Assembly: GCA_947593615.1 (NCBI GenBank)
Contig: CANQDR010000004.1
Location: 25,403 to 89,402, forward strand
Direction of reading: 5' to 3'
DNA: 64,000 nucleotides
From: an uncultured Clostridia bacterium
GTDB lineage: Bacteria; Bacillota; Clostridia; Oscillospirales; Acutalibacteraceae
A program made the position numbers and the translations under genes. Shown here one piece after another: positions 1 through 8,584 of this stretch (the stretch's first letter is position 1; each line of letters opens with the position of its first letter). Under the pieces are notes generated by a model that ran no database searches, was not told the DNA's origin, and was given only the letters and a program-made list of their open reading frames with translations.

Positions 1-210
1 GGTAATGGGAGCAGCGTCGGCGTTAAGTTCAACGGTGATTTTGCCGTAATCTTTGATGTCAATAACAGCAGTAGTTTTACCGCTTGATGCTGATGACTCT
101 TCGTCGTTGCCTGAGCATCCGCCGAGAACAGCACAGGAAGCAACTGCAATCATAACGCATAACAAACTCAATAATTTAATTGATACTGTTTTAATTTTAG
201 AATTTTTCAT
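1..210 (-). CDS. Cyclophilin-type peptidyl-prolyl isomerase lipoprotein, 5' part
   Basis: Only the first 70 codons are inside the window; the gene runs off the left edge. The protein opens with a short basic stretch and a hydrophobic segment ending in a lipobox (LGGC, cleavage before Cys at about residue 32). A Ser/Glu-rich linker follows, then VIDIKDYGKITVELNADAAPIT, which is the start of a cyclophilin domain. Cyclophilins catalyse cis-trans isomerisation of prolyl bonds; as a lipoprotein it would act outside the membrane on secreted proteins. The ATG at 210 is preceded by a Shine-Dalgarno (CAGAAAGG, 221-228). It is divergent from the ABC exporter. The cyclophilin call rests on the first 20 domain residues only. 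Confidence 0.75.
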   Translation of the reverse strand, partial: MKNSKIKTVSIKLLSLLCVMIAVASCAVLGGCSGNDEESSASSGKTTAVIDIKDYGKITVELNADAAPIT

Positions 211-293
211 ATTTTGTATTCCTTTCTGTTTAAAAACATAATTATTATATCAAAAAATATTTTATCATTATTTATCAGACAAATCAACCTTAA

Positions 294-322
294 TTGACAC
301 TAAAACATTAATATGATAAAAT
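294..322 (+). promoter_or_regulatory. Sigma-A-type promoter of the ABC exporter
   Basis: TTGACA (294-299), 17-bp spacer, TAAAAT (317-322). The predicted start, about 329, falls at the left edge of the inverted repeat at 328-362. Confidence 0.65.
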
Positions 323-327
323 TTATT

Positions 328-362
328 ACGTATTATTTTACGTAATACATAAAATAATACGT
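328..362. repeat. 13-bp perfect inverted repeat at the exporter transcription start
   Basis: Arms ACGTATTATTTTA (328-340) and its exact reverse complement (350-362) are separated by 9 nt. A second overlapping dyad, ATTACGT/ACGTAAT, lies at 326-332 and 340-346. Its place just downstream of the -10 suggests an operator or a 5'-UTR hairpin; which one cannot be decided from sequence. Confidence 0.6.
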
Positions 363-423
363 TTAAAATGATGAATGGTATAAAACTTATATTTATAAAC
401 CAAAAATAAAAGTGGGTGAGGGA

Positions 424-1266
424 ATGAAGAACGACAGCATAACAATAATTAGCTCAAAGCGAAAGATATTAAACATTAATCTTAAAGAAATCTGGCAATA
501 CCGCGACCTTGTTATGCTTTTTGTAAAGCGTGACCTCAAGAATTCCTACAAGCAGACGATTCTCGGACCCCTGTGGATAATTATAAACCCGTTTCTCACT
601 ACATTGGTATTTACGGTGATTTTTGGAGTGATAGCAAACATATCGACAGACGGAATACCTCAGTTTTTGTTTTATATGTCAGGCAATATTCTGTGGTCGT
701 TTTTTTCAAGCTGTCTTAACCGCAGTTCGTCAACTTTTCTGAGCAACGCAAGGCTTTTCGGTAAAGTGTACTTTCCGCGCCTTGTAATGCCGATTTCGGG
801 AATTATCTACAATGCAATTACTTTTCTTGTTCAGTTTGGGGTATTTTTAATTCTTGTACTTATATATATGTTTTCGGGATTTAACGTACATCCGAACCTG
901 CTGATACTTTTGTTTCCCGCGCTAATGCTTCAGGCGTCGTTACTCGGAACGGGATTCGGACTGATAATATCCTCAGTCACAACAAAATACCGCGACCTTA
1001 ACGTGCTTGTATCGTTTGGAGTAACGTTATGGATGTATCTTACCCCTGTAGTGTATCCGACGTCGCAGGTACCCGAGAGTATCAGGACGTTAATTATGCT
1101 TAATCCTGTTGCGCCGATTGTCGAAACATTCCGTTATGCGTTTCTTGGAAGCGGAACATTCGAGTGGTTTTATCTGTTGATCAGCCTATTTGTAACAGCG
1201 GCGGTGCTGATTTTCGGAATAATAGTATTCAAGTATGTTGAAAAAGATTTTATAGATACGGTTTGA
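424..1266 (+). CDS. ABC-2 type polysaccharide exporter permease (Wzm/TagG family)
   Basis: Membrane subunit of an ABC transporter that exports a lipid-linked glycan (teichoic acid or O-antigen type). The 280-residue protein has the hallmark N-terminal segment (RDLVMLFVKRDLKNSYKQT, then LGPLWIIINPF) followed by about six membrane spans, matching the ABC2_membrane family in length and pattern. The ATG at 424 is preferred because GGTGA (415-419) lies 4 nt upstream; an in-frame GTG at 412 has no Shine-Dalgarno. The ATPase gene starts at the stop codon, so the two are translationally coupled. No glycosyltransferases are in the window, so the cargo is unknown. Confidence 0.88.
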   Translation: MKNDSITIISSKRKILNINLKEIWQYRDLVMLFVKRDLKNSYKQTILGPLWIIINPFLTTLVFTVIFGVIANISTDGIPQFLFYMSGNILWSFFSSCLNRSSSTFLSNARLFGKVYFPRLVMPISGIIYNAITFLVQFGVFLILVLIYMFSGFNVHPNLLILLFPALMLQASLLGTGFGLIISSVTTKYRDLNVLVSFGVTLWMYLTPVVYPTSQVPESIRTLIMLNPVAPIVETFRYAFLGSGTFEWFYLLISLFVTAAVLIFGIIVFKYVEKDFIDTV

Positions 1267-2540
1267 TGAATATGAATGACAACTGCGTTATAAAAACAGA
1301 GAATCTCACAAAAGAATATCGATTAGGAGCAATCGGAACCGGAACGCTTCGCCATGATTTACAGAGCTGGTATGCGAAGAAGCGAGGAAAACAAGACCCC
1401 AACGTCCGCATAGGAGCAAAAACATACGAAAAAGGCGACAGATTTCTGGCGCTTGACGGACTCAGCATAGAAATCAATCGAGGAGAGCGCGTTGGAATAA
1501 TCGGAGCGAACGGAGCAGGAAAGTCAACATTTCTGAAACTGCTTTCGCGAATAACCTCTCCGACGGACGGAAATATAATGTTCAAAGGAAGAATAGCAAG
1601 TATGCTTGAAGTCGGCACAGGCTTTCACGGCGAGCTGACGGGACGGGAGAATATATACCTTAACGGGGCTATTCTCGGTATGAGCAAAACGGAGGTTGCT
1701 TCAAAAATAGATAAAATTATTGAGTTTTCCGAATGTGAGAAATTTATCGACACCCCCGTAAAGCGATATTCTTCAGGAATGTTCGTAAAACTTGCGTTTT
1801 CAGTAGCGGCGCACCTTGACGCAGAGATAATGATAATGGACGAGGTGCTTGCAGTCGGCGATATGCAATTCCAGAAAAAGTGTATCAAAAAAATGCGTGA
1901 CCTCGCGCTTAATGATAACAGAACGGTGCTTTACGTATCGCATAATATGAACACGATTCGTGAATTGTGCAGCCGGTGTATAGTTTTGCAGCACGGCAAA
2001 ATGATTTATGACGGCGATGTTGACGAGGCAATTAAGGTGTATCTCGGCGGAGAGCAGGGGGACTTTTTGAGCCATGATTACAGTGACTCAAAGCACAAAG
2101 AGCCGTCAGAGAGAAATGAAATCAATCTTAAATCTGTAAAATATTACGGAAAGACAGACAATATATTTAATGATAATGAAAAAATACCGCTTGAGCTAAC
2201 CTGGCAGAACAAGGAGGACATAAAAAACCTTTGTCTGCGAGTTGAGGTAAGCGATTACCGCCGTTTTCCTGTAACGGCTTTTGTAATAGAGAATTTTTAT
2301 TCAGGCAAAAAGGGAGAAGAACACACTCAGCGTTTTAATATTGATATTTCGCGCATAGCACGCGGAGGATACTATACGCGATATGTATTTTATAACAGAA
2401 AAAGCGAAGTCCTCCCTTTTGAAACTCTTGAAGCAGCGGCAGGATTAAGATTTCGCAAGCGTATGACAGACAAGAATGAAAACCGCTGGCAAAAATCATG
2501 GGGAAGTGTCATAATGGATGAAATTGAACTGGCAGAATAA
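1266..2540 (+). CDS. ABC exporter ATPase with C-terminal cargo domain (Wzt/TagH family)
   Basis: Energy-coupling subunit for the upstream permease. In the 424-residue protein the Walker A is GANGAGKST (about residues 80-88), the signature is YSSGM (about 168-172), Walker B is IMIMDEVLAVGD (about 188-199), and the H-loop is in SHN (about 226). This is the divergent signature typical of polysaccharide exporters. About 150 residues follow the ATPase, including a beta-rich stretch like the carbohydrate-binding domain of Wzt; in Wzt proteins that part selects capped glycans. The ATG at 1266 overlaps the permease stop by one base (TGATG); ATG 1272 is an alternative. A strong hairpin follows the gene. 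Confidence 0.88.
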   Translation: MNMNDNCVIKTENLTKEYRLGAIGTGTLRHDLQSWYAKKRGKQDPNVRIGAKTYEKGDRFLALDGLSIEINRGERVGIIGANGAGKSTFLKLLSRITSPTDGNIMFKGRIASMLEVGTGFHGELTGRENIYLNGAILGMSKTEVASKIDKIIEFSECEKFIDTPVKRYSSGMFVKLAFSVAAHLDAEIMIMDEVLAVGDMQFQKKCIKKMRDLALNDNRTVLYVSHNMNTIRELCSRCIVLQHGKMIYDGDVDEAIKVYLGGEQGDFLSHDYSDSKHKEPSERNEINLKSVKYYGKTDNIFNDNEKIPLELTWQNKEDIKNLCLRVEVSDYRRFPVTAFVIENFYSGKKGEEHTQRFNIDISRIARGGYYTRYVFYNRKSEVLPFETLEAAAGLRFRKRMTDKNENRWQKSWGSVIMDEIELAE

Positions 2541-2586
2541 TGCATTCCATGAACAAAACGATTTGTAATAACAAAATAACAAAAGT

Positions 2587-2618
2587 TTTCGCCCGCCTTT
2601 TACAAAAGGCGGGCGAAA
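2587..2618 (+). terminator. Intrinsic terminator after the ABC exporter
   Basis: A 15-bp perfect stem (left arm 2587-2601, right arm 2604-2618) with GC core GCCCGCC/GGCGGGC and a two-base loop. Only a short T-poor tail follows on the plus strand, so RNA stabilisation is also possible. Confidence 0.7.
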
Positions 2619-2832
2619 TTAATTGCTTTATAAAACACTGCATTGGTGAATTAATTGGTGAATTATTATTAATATGAATAATACAGTAAGAATATATTTT
2701 ATTAAACTTACCCATAAAACTGCAAAATACGACAGAATTCCATAAAATTCTTGATATTTGCATAAAATTTTATTAATTCAATTGTGCAATTCGACAAAAA
2801 TCTAAATATTCTAAGAAAATTCTACATAAATC

Positions 2833-2861
2833 TTGAAAATCTATTAAAATTATGATACAAT
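2833..2861 (+). promoter_or_regulatory. Promoter of the giant secreted protein gene
   Basis: TTGAAA (2833-2838), 17-bp spacer, TACAAT (2856-2861). The predicted start near 2868 would give an untranslated leader of about 360 nt before the ATG at 3230. Confidence 0.55.
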
Positions 2862-2867
2862 AATACC

Positions 2868-3229
2868 AAATTAAATAGTTGCGTGCAAAACTAATTGTGC
2901 AGAATTGTTATTGATTTTATGGTAATGTCAATAAAGTTACGTCAAGTTGCAATGTAATTATAACATAATAACACAATATTTCATTATATTATACAAATAT
3001 AATGAAATTTCTTAAATCCCATTGCAAAAATCTTGAAATAATATTATATTATATTAATGTTTTAATTTACAGATGAAATTTAAAAATTTCATCCATCAGC
3101 AACTAAGTAACTAACATTGTGGTCAGACAATGTTTTTATATAAAATATTCATTAAATTCAGATGTGCCGTCAAATTATTTGAGCGTTTTACAGATGGTAC
3201 GTCTTAAATTGAGTTATGGAGGTAATTAA
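2868..3229 (+). promoter_or_regulatory. Long structured 5' leader, possible attenuation control
   Basis: Two hairpins can be drawn. The first is GATGAAATTT (3072-3081) with its complement at 3084-3093. The second is AACATTGT (3113-3120) with ACAATGTT (3127-3134), running into a T tract and so terminator-like. Downstream is the imperfect direct repeat at 3159-3171/3191-3203. It matches no riboswitch class I recognise. Confidence 0.4.
3113..3137 (+). terminator. Candidate attenuator hairpin in the leader
   Basis: An 8-bp stem AACATTGT/ACAATGTT with loop GGTCAG ends in TTTTT, about 95 nt upstream of the giant gene's start codon. The stem is AT-rich and moderately stable. Confidence 0.35.
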
Positions 3230-3267
3230 ATGAAACAATTGAAATTTAATTCTGGTTATGGAGGTAA
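3213..3267 (+). repeat. Duplicated translation-initiation signal
   Basis: GTTATGGAGGTAA occurs at 3213-3225 and again, exactly 42 bp later, at 3255-3267. Each copy carries a Shine-Dalgarno and is followed at the same distance by a start codon: ATG 3230 and GTG 3272. The two starts are in frame. Confidence 0.8.
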
Positions 3268-6200
3268 ATCGGTGAAAACGTCAATTAAGCGCGTCAGTAA
3301 GCGAACATTGTCTATTGTTTTGACAATACTTATTGCAATGTCAACAATGCTTATTGGTATGGTTAGTACGAGTGCTGCTATTGATAACAGCGGTTATATC
3401 TACTTTGTAAAACCGAGTAGCTGGACAGATTCTAAAGTAGAATTTATGGTTGGTCATTCATCATATTCATGCGGTTATGATATGACGCTTGTTCCTCATA
3501 CAGATAACTTATATGTTTGTCAAACCAGTAACTGGGGAGATGCAACAGAGTTTGCATTCTTTAATACCAGTTCTAATTGGGAGGGTGAGAATAGCACAAT
3601 CGCTCACAGAGCGCAATATGCTACCCATTACACAGCTACTAAGAGTAATTACAGTCTGACAAATGGACAGTACTATCTTGCTACTCCTGCTTCAGGTACA
3701 AATAATGCTACTGTTACTATGTCTTATTTTGGTACATCTGTATCCACCCTTAATAATACTCAAACTTTTGCTGTACGAACAGCCGAAAATGGCAGTAGTT
3801 CATATACTGCTCCGTCTACTTCGCCGGCAACAGTGTCGTTATCAGGTTATTATTTTAGCAGTTCTTATAATTCAACTACATCAAGAACAGCTTCTATAAG
3901 TAAGAATTCTTCAACTATCAGCAGCACTGCTTCTATTGGTTATTTAGCAAGTGTTACTCTTTCATATTCAAATCTTGATTCAAATTACAAATTTGTTGGC
4001 TGGTATAATTCTAGCGGCTCACAGTTAAGTGCAAGTTCTAGCTATACTTATTACCCAACTTCTGAAACTACAGTTTATGCACGCTTCCAAAAAGCAGGTC
4101 ACACAGTTTCTGCGGTAGCAAAATATCAGACTTATGATCCTGATACTGACAGCTACAGCACGATAGCTAATGCTCCAACTACTGTAGGTACTGCGACTGC
4201 AAATCCAACTTCGGTACCGCAAAACTCATCTACAACTTTAACTGCAAAAGTTGTAAATACGAATTATACCTTTGAAGGTTGGTACACTAATTCTTCCTGT
4301 ACAGGCAATAGTATATCTAGTGATCTTACATATAAGGTAACACCAACTGCAAATACAACATATTATGCATTATTTAAGGAAAAAGCATCCGAAAAGCATA
4401 CTTTGACAGTTCAAAGTGCTGACACGGTAACGGTTACTGCAAAATATCACAACACAAATGTTTTAGAGGGAAGCAGTACACAGGTACCTGCCGGCGGAGC
4501 TGTTACAGTAAATATTAATGGCATTCCTACAAATAAAAAATGTAACGTATCAGTAACCTCAACTGAAAATGTAACTGTTTCAGGCTCCGGAAGCTCCTAC
4601 ACATTTAAAATGCCGGACGCTGATGCTACCGTAGTTGTTACTCTTACAGACAAAGTACAATATACAGTTACTGCAAAATCAAATAATAATTCATATGGTA
4701 CAGTATCGCCAACAACAAAGACTGTTTATGAAGGTGATTCGGTAACTATTACTGCAACCGCAAAAGAAGGTTATTCTTTCCAAAAGTGGACTGGCTCGGG
4801 TGTTTCGCTTTCATCATCTCAACAAACAAACAAGACGCTTACTCTTACAAATATTAAGAATGATATTTCATTAACGGCTAACTTTACTGAAGAAACCGGT
4901 ACACTGGTAAGTAACTTTCATTTAATATATGGTGAAGGTAACAATAACCCTACAACTTTGACAAAGAACCTTCCTGTTTACAAATTAAGTGACGGAAGAT
5001 ATGTTGCAAGATTTACAAATGTTTCTTTAAAAACGAATACAAATTACTACTTTGCTGTATCAGGTTCAACTTCTTACACTGGTATGTATTGGCAGGGAGA
5101 AAGCTATAAGAATGATGTGTATGTTGTAAGTAAGGATACCGCCAACGTAAATGCTCAATACCAGAACTATACTTTGAATAATACAGAATATAACTTTGCT
5201 TATTTCAGCATTAAATCTGACGATGTAATAGGAATTACCATCGTTGTTGGTGTTGATGATGGACAGGGACATATCAAAGAACCTCATTATGAAGTAATTC
5301 CAACAATTGAGACTGTTCCCGAAGGTACGGTGTCTATTTATGCAAAAGACGGAACAATTGGTTCAAATGCTAAGACTACATCAGCTTATGGTACAACAAC
5401 TGTAAAAACAACTGGTGATGTTACATTAAAACATACTTATACAGGATATAAGGAATATTATGCACCCGAGGGTTCTGTTATTGATGTAACTACAACAATT
5501 AACAGTACATATAGCAAGGATTATTTTATTTACGCCTTTGTTGTTGACGGAGATTCCTACTATATGGCAGAGAAAGGTTTAAATAACCAATATACAGCAG
5601 AAATACCCATTGAAAAAGGTAAAAATGACATAGTGGAAATTACTCCAATATATTATACAAACGCATGTAAAACAGAGGGTCAATATATTACTATATATGT
5701 TGATCTTAAGGACACAGATGAAGATGATTGGGATGAAACATTAGCGGGTTATTCATATTATTATCTGAATCCTGATGATGCGAGTACTGACTCTAAACAT
5801 GGAGACGGTGACTGGCCGGGACAGCCGTTGCTTTATAATGAGGCTCTTGATAAATATTTTTGCCGTATACCCAGATATATGGAAAGTTACATTGTATCCG
5901 GTATTACATTTAATAATTATAATAATGATACCGTACATTCCAGTCTCTTCCCACAAAGTGGTAACGAACAAACTTATGACTATGCAGCATTTAAAAATAT
6001 TTACAGGCTTGGTGCTGAAGTTATAGAGTTTGAAATTCATCCAAGATCAGGCAGCAAAACAAACAGAAGTATAGTTGATAGCGGTGCAGCTTTTAATTAT
6101 GAAACATATGCTAAAAACAATGGTTGGAATGTTTATACAACTCTTAGTGGAGAACAATCAGACCCGCTTGGAAATCCTGTTACTCCAGTAACAAGAGCTG

Positions 6201-8194
6201 CCACTGCTGGCAAAAAAGCATATATTGTATGTGTTCAAGGTGATAATAAGGCTGCTCAGGGCCTTGGTGAATATCCTATCGTTAGATATATTTATGACCA
6301 AGATGGCAAAGTGATTACCTACGGCGACCCGGGTGACTTTGTTCCAAGATCTGATCCGAGTCAAAATACAGCTCAGTACAAAGCTGTACAGACCGCAGGC
6401 TTAGAGGGTGCTTATACTGAAATAACATATGAAAGCGAGTATAACGGTCGTGTTGATGGTCGTTGGTACTATCAAATGGAAACCACAATTACAGCAGATG
6501 TTAAATATCAGACAAGTGATAATGGCTCTGATTGGTCAACACCTCAAGAAGACAAGGCTGTTGCTACAATCAATGGAGAAACATCTGTAACTTTTGATTC
6601 TGATGGTCAGAATGCATCACTTGTTGCAAGAACGCTTAAGGGATACATATTTGCAGGCTGGGCAACTGTAGATGACAGCGGTATCTATCGTGAACTTGCA
6701 TCAAATCTGGGAAGTTCTTTTACAACCGCAGTTGATACCGATGTCCACTATGTTGCAAGGTATGTTAAGGCTACAACAGGACAGCTCGTTTTGACCCACG
6801 GAAAATTTGTTGGAACAGATGCAAAAGGTGGTGCTGGTTATTATACAATTTCGGCAAGAATACTTCGCCAAGGTGGTACATATTCAGATGTTGTATCCGG
6901 TACAGGCTCTGGTGCCTCAGGTCAGACCATAACTTTGAAAGATGTTTCAGAAGCTGACCAAAGTGTTGAAATAACATTGACAACAACTCCGTCAGGCGAT
7001 AATACTTTCCGCTATTGGTATAAAGATGATGGTGACGAATATGTAATCCTCAACGGTTCTGCTTTTGGCAAAACCGGAAAACAAACCTACACATTTACAG
7101 TTCCTGTATCTGACCTCTTCACAGATGGTCAACAAACTGTAAACCAGTTGGATTATTATTCGGATATATCACCTGTTTCAAGAGAATACGTACTTACCTA
7201 CAAGTATGTTGACCGTTTTGGCACCCAAAAATCGTATGTAGTTAGCGGTGAACATGATGACCAGTACTATATTAATAATCATAACTCATGGGCACCTACT
7301 GAGGAACTCATCTATGAAAATGCTCCTGCAATTGATGACCTTTACAAAGATTGTAAATGGGTTGTAACAGAAACATCCATTGACGGTGCTTCTGCAACTC
7401 TTGAAGCAGTTCAGAATGAGAAAACATACACGGTAAAAATTAAACAATCACCGGATAGCGTAGCTGATACATATAGTCTTTCTCTGAATAGTTATGTGCT
7501 GAATGGTGATAGTTACTACGTTGCTGATGAAACGTATGAAGGTCAAAATTTTGCTTATTGGAAAGTTACAGAAGACGGCAAAGAAGTTGCAAGACATTAT
7601 AGCAGATACTTTACTCTCTTAGTTGCAGGTGATTATGAAATTGAGCCTGTATACGGCGAGAATGTAGAAGATAATTTGTATATTTCTGATGCACAGTACT
7701 CACGTGAACAATATACCGACAGTACCGGTGATCATGATTATGTTTATGCAGACTTCATTATTTCATTCTTGTCTTCAAATGGTACTCTTTTAAATGAAAA
7801 CCCAGATTATCAGACAGGTATTCTTGTTGAGGTAGATAGAAGTACTGTTCTTACTGATGATGATATAGCACAGGGAGCTGATTATAGCAATAAATCATTT
7901 GATAGTACTGATTCTGAGTTGAAACGTATTGCACAGGGTTCAGATTCAAAGACTACCTATAACTACAGCAGTTCGAATGTAAGAACTGTATTTAACTTCA
8001 AAGCTGATAATTCTAATTATAATAATATGAACAGACTTGATTACTTTATAAAATTCAGTAATACTGAGAATAACCGTAAGTTAGTTTTGAAAGCATATTA
8101 TTATGTAATTAAAGATGGAGAAGTTACTTTGAGTGATCCTGTTTATTTCAATTTCTATGATATTGGTACTCAATCTGCTAATACAGGAGAATAA
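3230..8194 (+). CDS. Giant secreted protein with InlB-like repeats and a possible CBM26-like segment
   Basis: The 1654-residue protein has a basic N terminus and a hydrophobic signal segment ending near STSAA (about residue 50). InlB/Flg_new-type beta repeats are recognisable by the aromatic-Gly/Lys-Trp signature at about residues 254 (FVGWY), 347 (FEGWY), 517 (FQKW) and 1141 (FAGW), with related stretches near 1260 and 1440. Around residues 830-920, GDWPGQPL followed by a Tyr-rich strand and ITFNN resembles CBM26 starch-binding modules; this is a reading by eye. There is no dockerin, LPXTG motif or C-terminal membrane anchor, so how it is retained is unknown. Two in-frame starts, each with its own Shine-Dalgarno, exist (ATG 3230 and GTG 3272); the second gives a more typical signal peptide. 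It is likely an extracellular adhesion or substrate-binding protein. Confidence 0.75.
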   Translation: MKQLKFNSGYGGKSVKTSIKRVSKRTLSIVLTILIAMSTMLIGMVSTSAAIDNSGYIYFVKPSSWTDSKVEFMVGHSSYSCGYDMTLVPHTDNLYVCQTSNWGDATEFAFFNTSSNWEGENSTIAHRAQYATHYTATKSNYSLTNGQYYLATPASGTNNATVTMSYFGTSVSTLNNTQTFAVRTAENGSSSYTAPSTSPATVSLSGYYFSSSYNSTTSRTASISKNSSTISSTASIGYLASVTLSYSNLDSNYKFVGWYNSSGSQLSASSSYTYYPTSETTVYARFQKAGHTVSAVAKYQTYDPDTDSYSTIANAPTTVGTATANPTSVPQNSSTTLTAKVVNTNYTFEGWYTNSSCTGNSISSDLTYKVTPTANTTYYALFKEKASEKHTLTVQSADTVTVTAKYHNTNVLEGSSTQVPAGGAVTVNINGIPTNKKCNVSVTSTENVTVSGSGSSYTFKMPDADATVVVTLTDKVQYTVTAKSNNNSYGTVSPTTKTVYEGDSVTITATAKEGYSFQKWTGSGVSLSSSQQTNKTLTLTNIKNDISLTANFTEETGTLVSNFHLIYGEGNNNPTTLTKNLPVYKLSDGRYVARFTNVSLKTNTNYYFAVSGSTSYTGMYWQGESYKNDVYVVSKDTANVNAQYQNYTLNNTEYNFAYFSIKSDDVIGITIVVGVDDGQGHIKEPHYEVIPTIETVPEGTVSIYAKDGTIGSNAKTTSAYGTTTVKTTGDVTLKHTYTGYKEYYAPEGSVIDVTTTINSTYSKDYFIYAFVVDGDSYYMAEKGLNNQYTAEIPIEKGKNDIVEITPIYYTNACKTEGQYITIYVDLKDTDEDDWDETLAGYSYYYLNPDDASTDSKHGDGDWPGQPLLYNEALDKYFCRIPRYMESYIVSGITFNNYNNDTVHSSLFPQSGNEQTYDYAAFKNIYRLGAEVIEFEIHPRSGSKTNRSIVDSGAAFNYETYAKNNGWNVYTTLSGEQSDPLGNPVTPVTRAATAGKKAYIVCVQGDNKAAQGLGEYPIVRYIYDQDGKVITYGDPGDFVPRSDPSQNTAQYKAVQTAGLEGAYTEITYESEYNGRVDGRWYYQMETTITADVKYQTSDNGSDWSTPQEDKAVATINGETSVTFDSDGQNASLVARTLKGYIFAGWATVDDSGIYRELASNLGSSFTTAVDTDVHYVARYVKATTGQLVLTHGKFVGTDAKGGAGYYTISARILRQGGTYSDVVSGTGSGASGQTITLKDVSEADQSVEITLTTTPSGDNTFRYWYKDDGDEYVILNGSAFGKTGKQTYTFTVPVSDLFTDGQQTVNQLDYYSDISPVSREYVLTYKYVDRFGTQKSYVVSGEHDDQYYINNHNSWAPTEELIYENAPAIDDLYKDCKWVVTETSIDGASATLEAVQNEKTYTVKIKQSPDSVADTYSLSLNSYVLNGDSYYVADETYEGQNFAYWKVTEDGKEVARHYSRYFTLLVAGDYEIEPVYGENVEDNLYISDAQYSREQYTDSTGDHDYVYADFIISFLSSNGTLLNENPDYQTGILVEVDRSTVLTDDDIAQGADYSNKSFDSTDSELKRIAQGSDSKTTYNYSSSNVRTVFNFKADNSNYNNMNRLDYFIKFSNTENNRKLVLKAYYYVIKDGEVTLSDPVYFNFYDIGTQSANTGE

Positions 8195-8284
8195 TACTGA
8201 TTATTATATTTGCCCAATTATTTTCTTAATTTATTATATAAGGTCTATAATATGAGTAAATAATTTACATTTGTAAAAAAACAC

Positions 8285-8313
8285 TTGAATTATCATTCCT
8301 TTTATGATATTAT
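8285..8313 (+). promoter_or_regulatory. Promoter of the 48-residue peptide gene
   Basis: TTGAAT (8285-8290), 17-bp spacer, TATTAT (8308-8313), about 55 bp upstream of the start codon. Confidence 0.5.
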
Positions 8314-8368
8314 ATTTTAGAAATAGGATTTAATATTGTGATCAAGTATTGGGTAAAGGAGTTATAAT

Positions 8369-8515
8369 ATGAAAAAAACATATTTTGAACCGGATATTGA
8401 GATTCAGAAATTTTCTTTTGAAGAAATACTCGCTGGAAATCTGCCTGAAAGCGCCGGCGAACCTGAGGAACAAATTGGAACAGAAGGCGGAGATGCCGGA
8501 GAAGGAGATATCTAA
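8369..8515 (+). CDS. 48-residue acidic peptide, candidate peptide substrate
   Basis: A short gene with a good Shine-Dalgarno (AAAGGAG, 8355-8361), its own promoter and a TAA at 8513. The product starts MKKTYFEPDIEIQKFSFEEI and ends in a Gly/Glu-rich tail (EPEEQIGTEGGDAGEGDI). It has no signal peptide, no membrane segment and no Cys. The pattern of a conserved-looking Lys/Tyr/Pro front half and a low-complexity acidic back half resembles the leader/core organisation of small peptides encoded beside modification enzymes in Clostridia. An HPr-kinase-fold gene lies two genes downstream; Ser28 and Thr38 are the only hydroxyl residues in the back half. I do not recognise a named family; function is unknown. 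Confidence 0.65.
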   Translation: MKKTYFEPDIEIQKFSFEEILAGNLPESAGEPEEQIGTEGGDAGEGDI

Positions 8516-8533
8516 TATCTTAATTTTCATTGG

Positions 8534-8563
8534 TTATGGGGCAAACTTTGATTTGCCCCATAA
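8534..8563 (+). repeat. 12-bp perfect hairpin between peptide and LRR-dockerin genes
   Basis: TTATGGGGCAAA (8534-8545) pairs with its exact complement (8552-8563) across a 6-nt loop. No T tract follows, so it looks like a partial terminator or a stabilising 3' hairpin for the peptide mRNA. The Shine-Dalgarno of the next gene follows at 8572-8577. Confidence 0.6.
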
Positions 8564-8584
8564 CGGGTTTAATGAGGTTTTATT

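Larger units (their letters stand above)
2541..3229 (+). other. 689-bp AT-rich intergenic region before the giant secreted gene
   Basis: No convincing gene. It holds the exporter hairpin (2587-2618), a short direct repeat of ATTGGTGAATTA near 2643-2666, a promoter (2833-2861) and a long 5' leader with two hairpins (3072-3093 and 3113-3137). An imperfect direct repeat CAGATG-N3-CGTC is at 3159-3171 and 3191-3203. Confidence 0.6.

Noticed and set aside
53..241. 62-residue plus-strand reading frame
   Set aside because: It runs antisense to the lipoprotein cyclophilin start, which has a lipobox, a cyclophilin N terminus and a ribosome binding site; the plus frame has none.
2919..2957. Possible 12-codon leader peptide in the giant gene's leader
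   Set aside because: ATG 2919 has no Shine-Dalgarno and the peptide has no notable composition.
3663..4300. Tandem repeats or CRISPR-like array in the giant gene
   Set aside because: The repetition is degenerate Ser/Thr/Tyr coding sequence of beta repeats, with no regular repeat-spacer units. No CRISPR array was seen anywhere in the window.
8534..8563. Full terminator between the peptide and LRR-dockerin genes
   Set aside because: The stem is perfect but no T tract follows, so complete termination is not supported.
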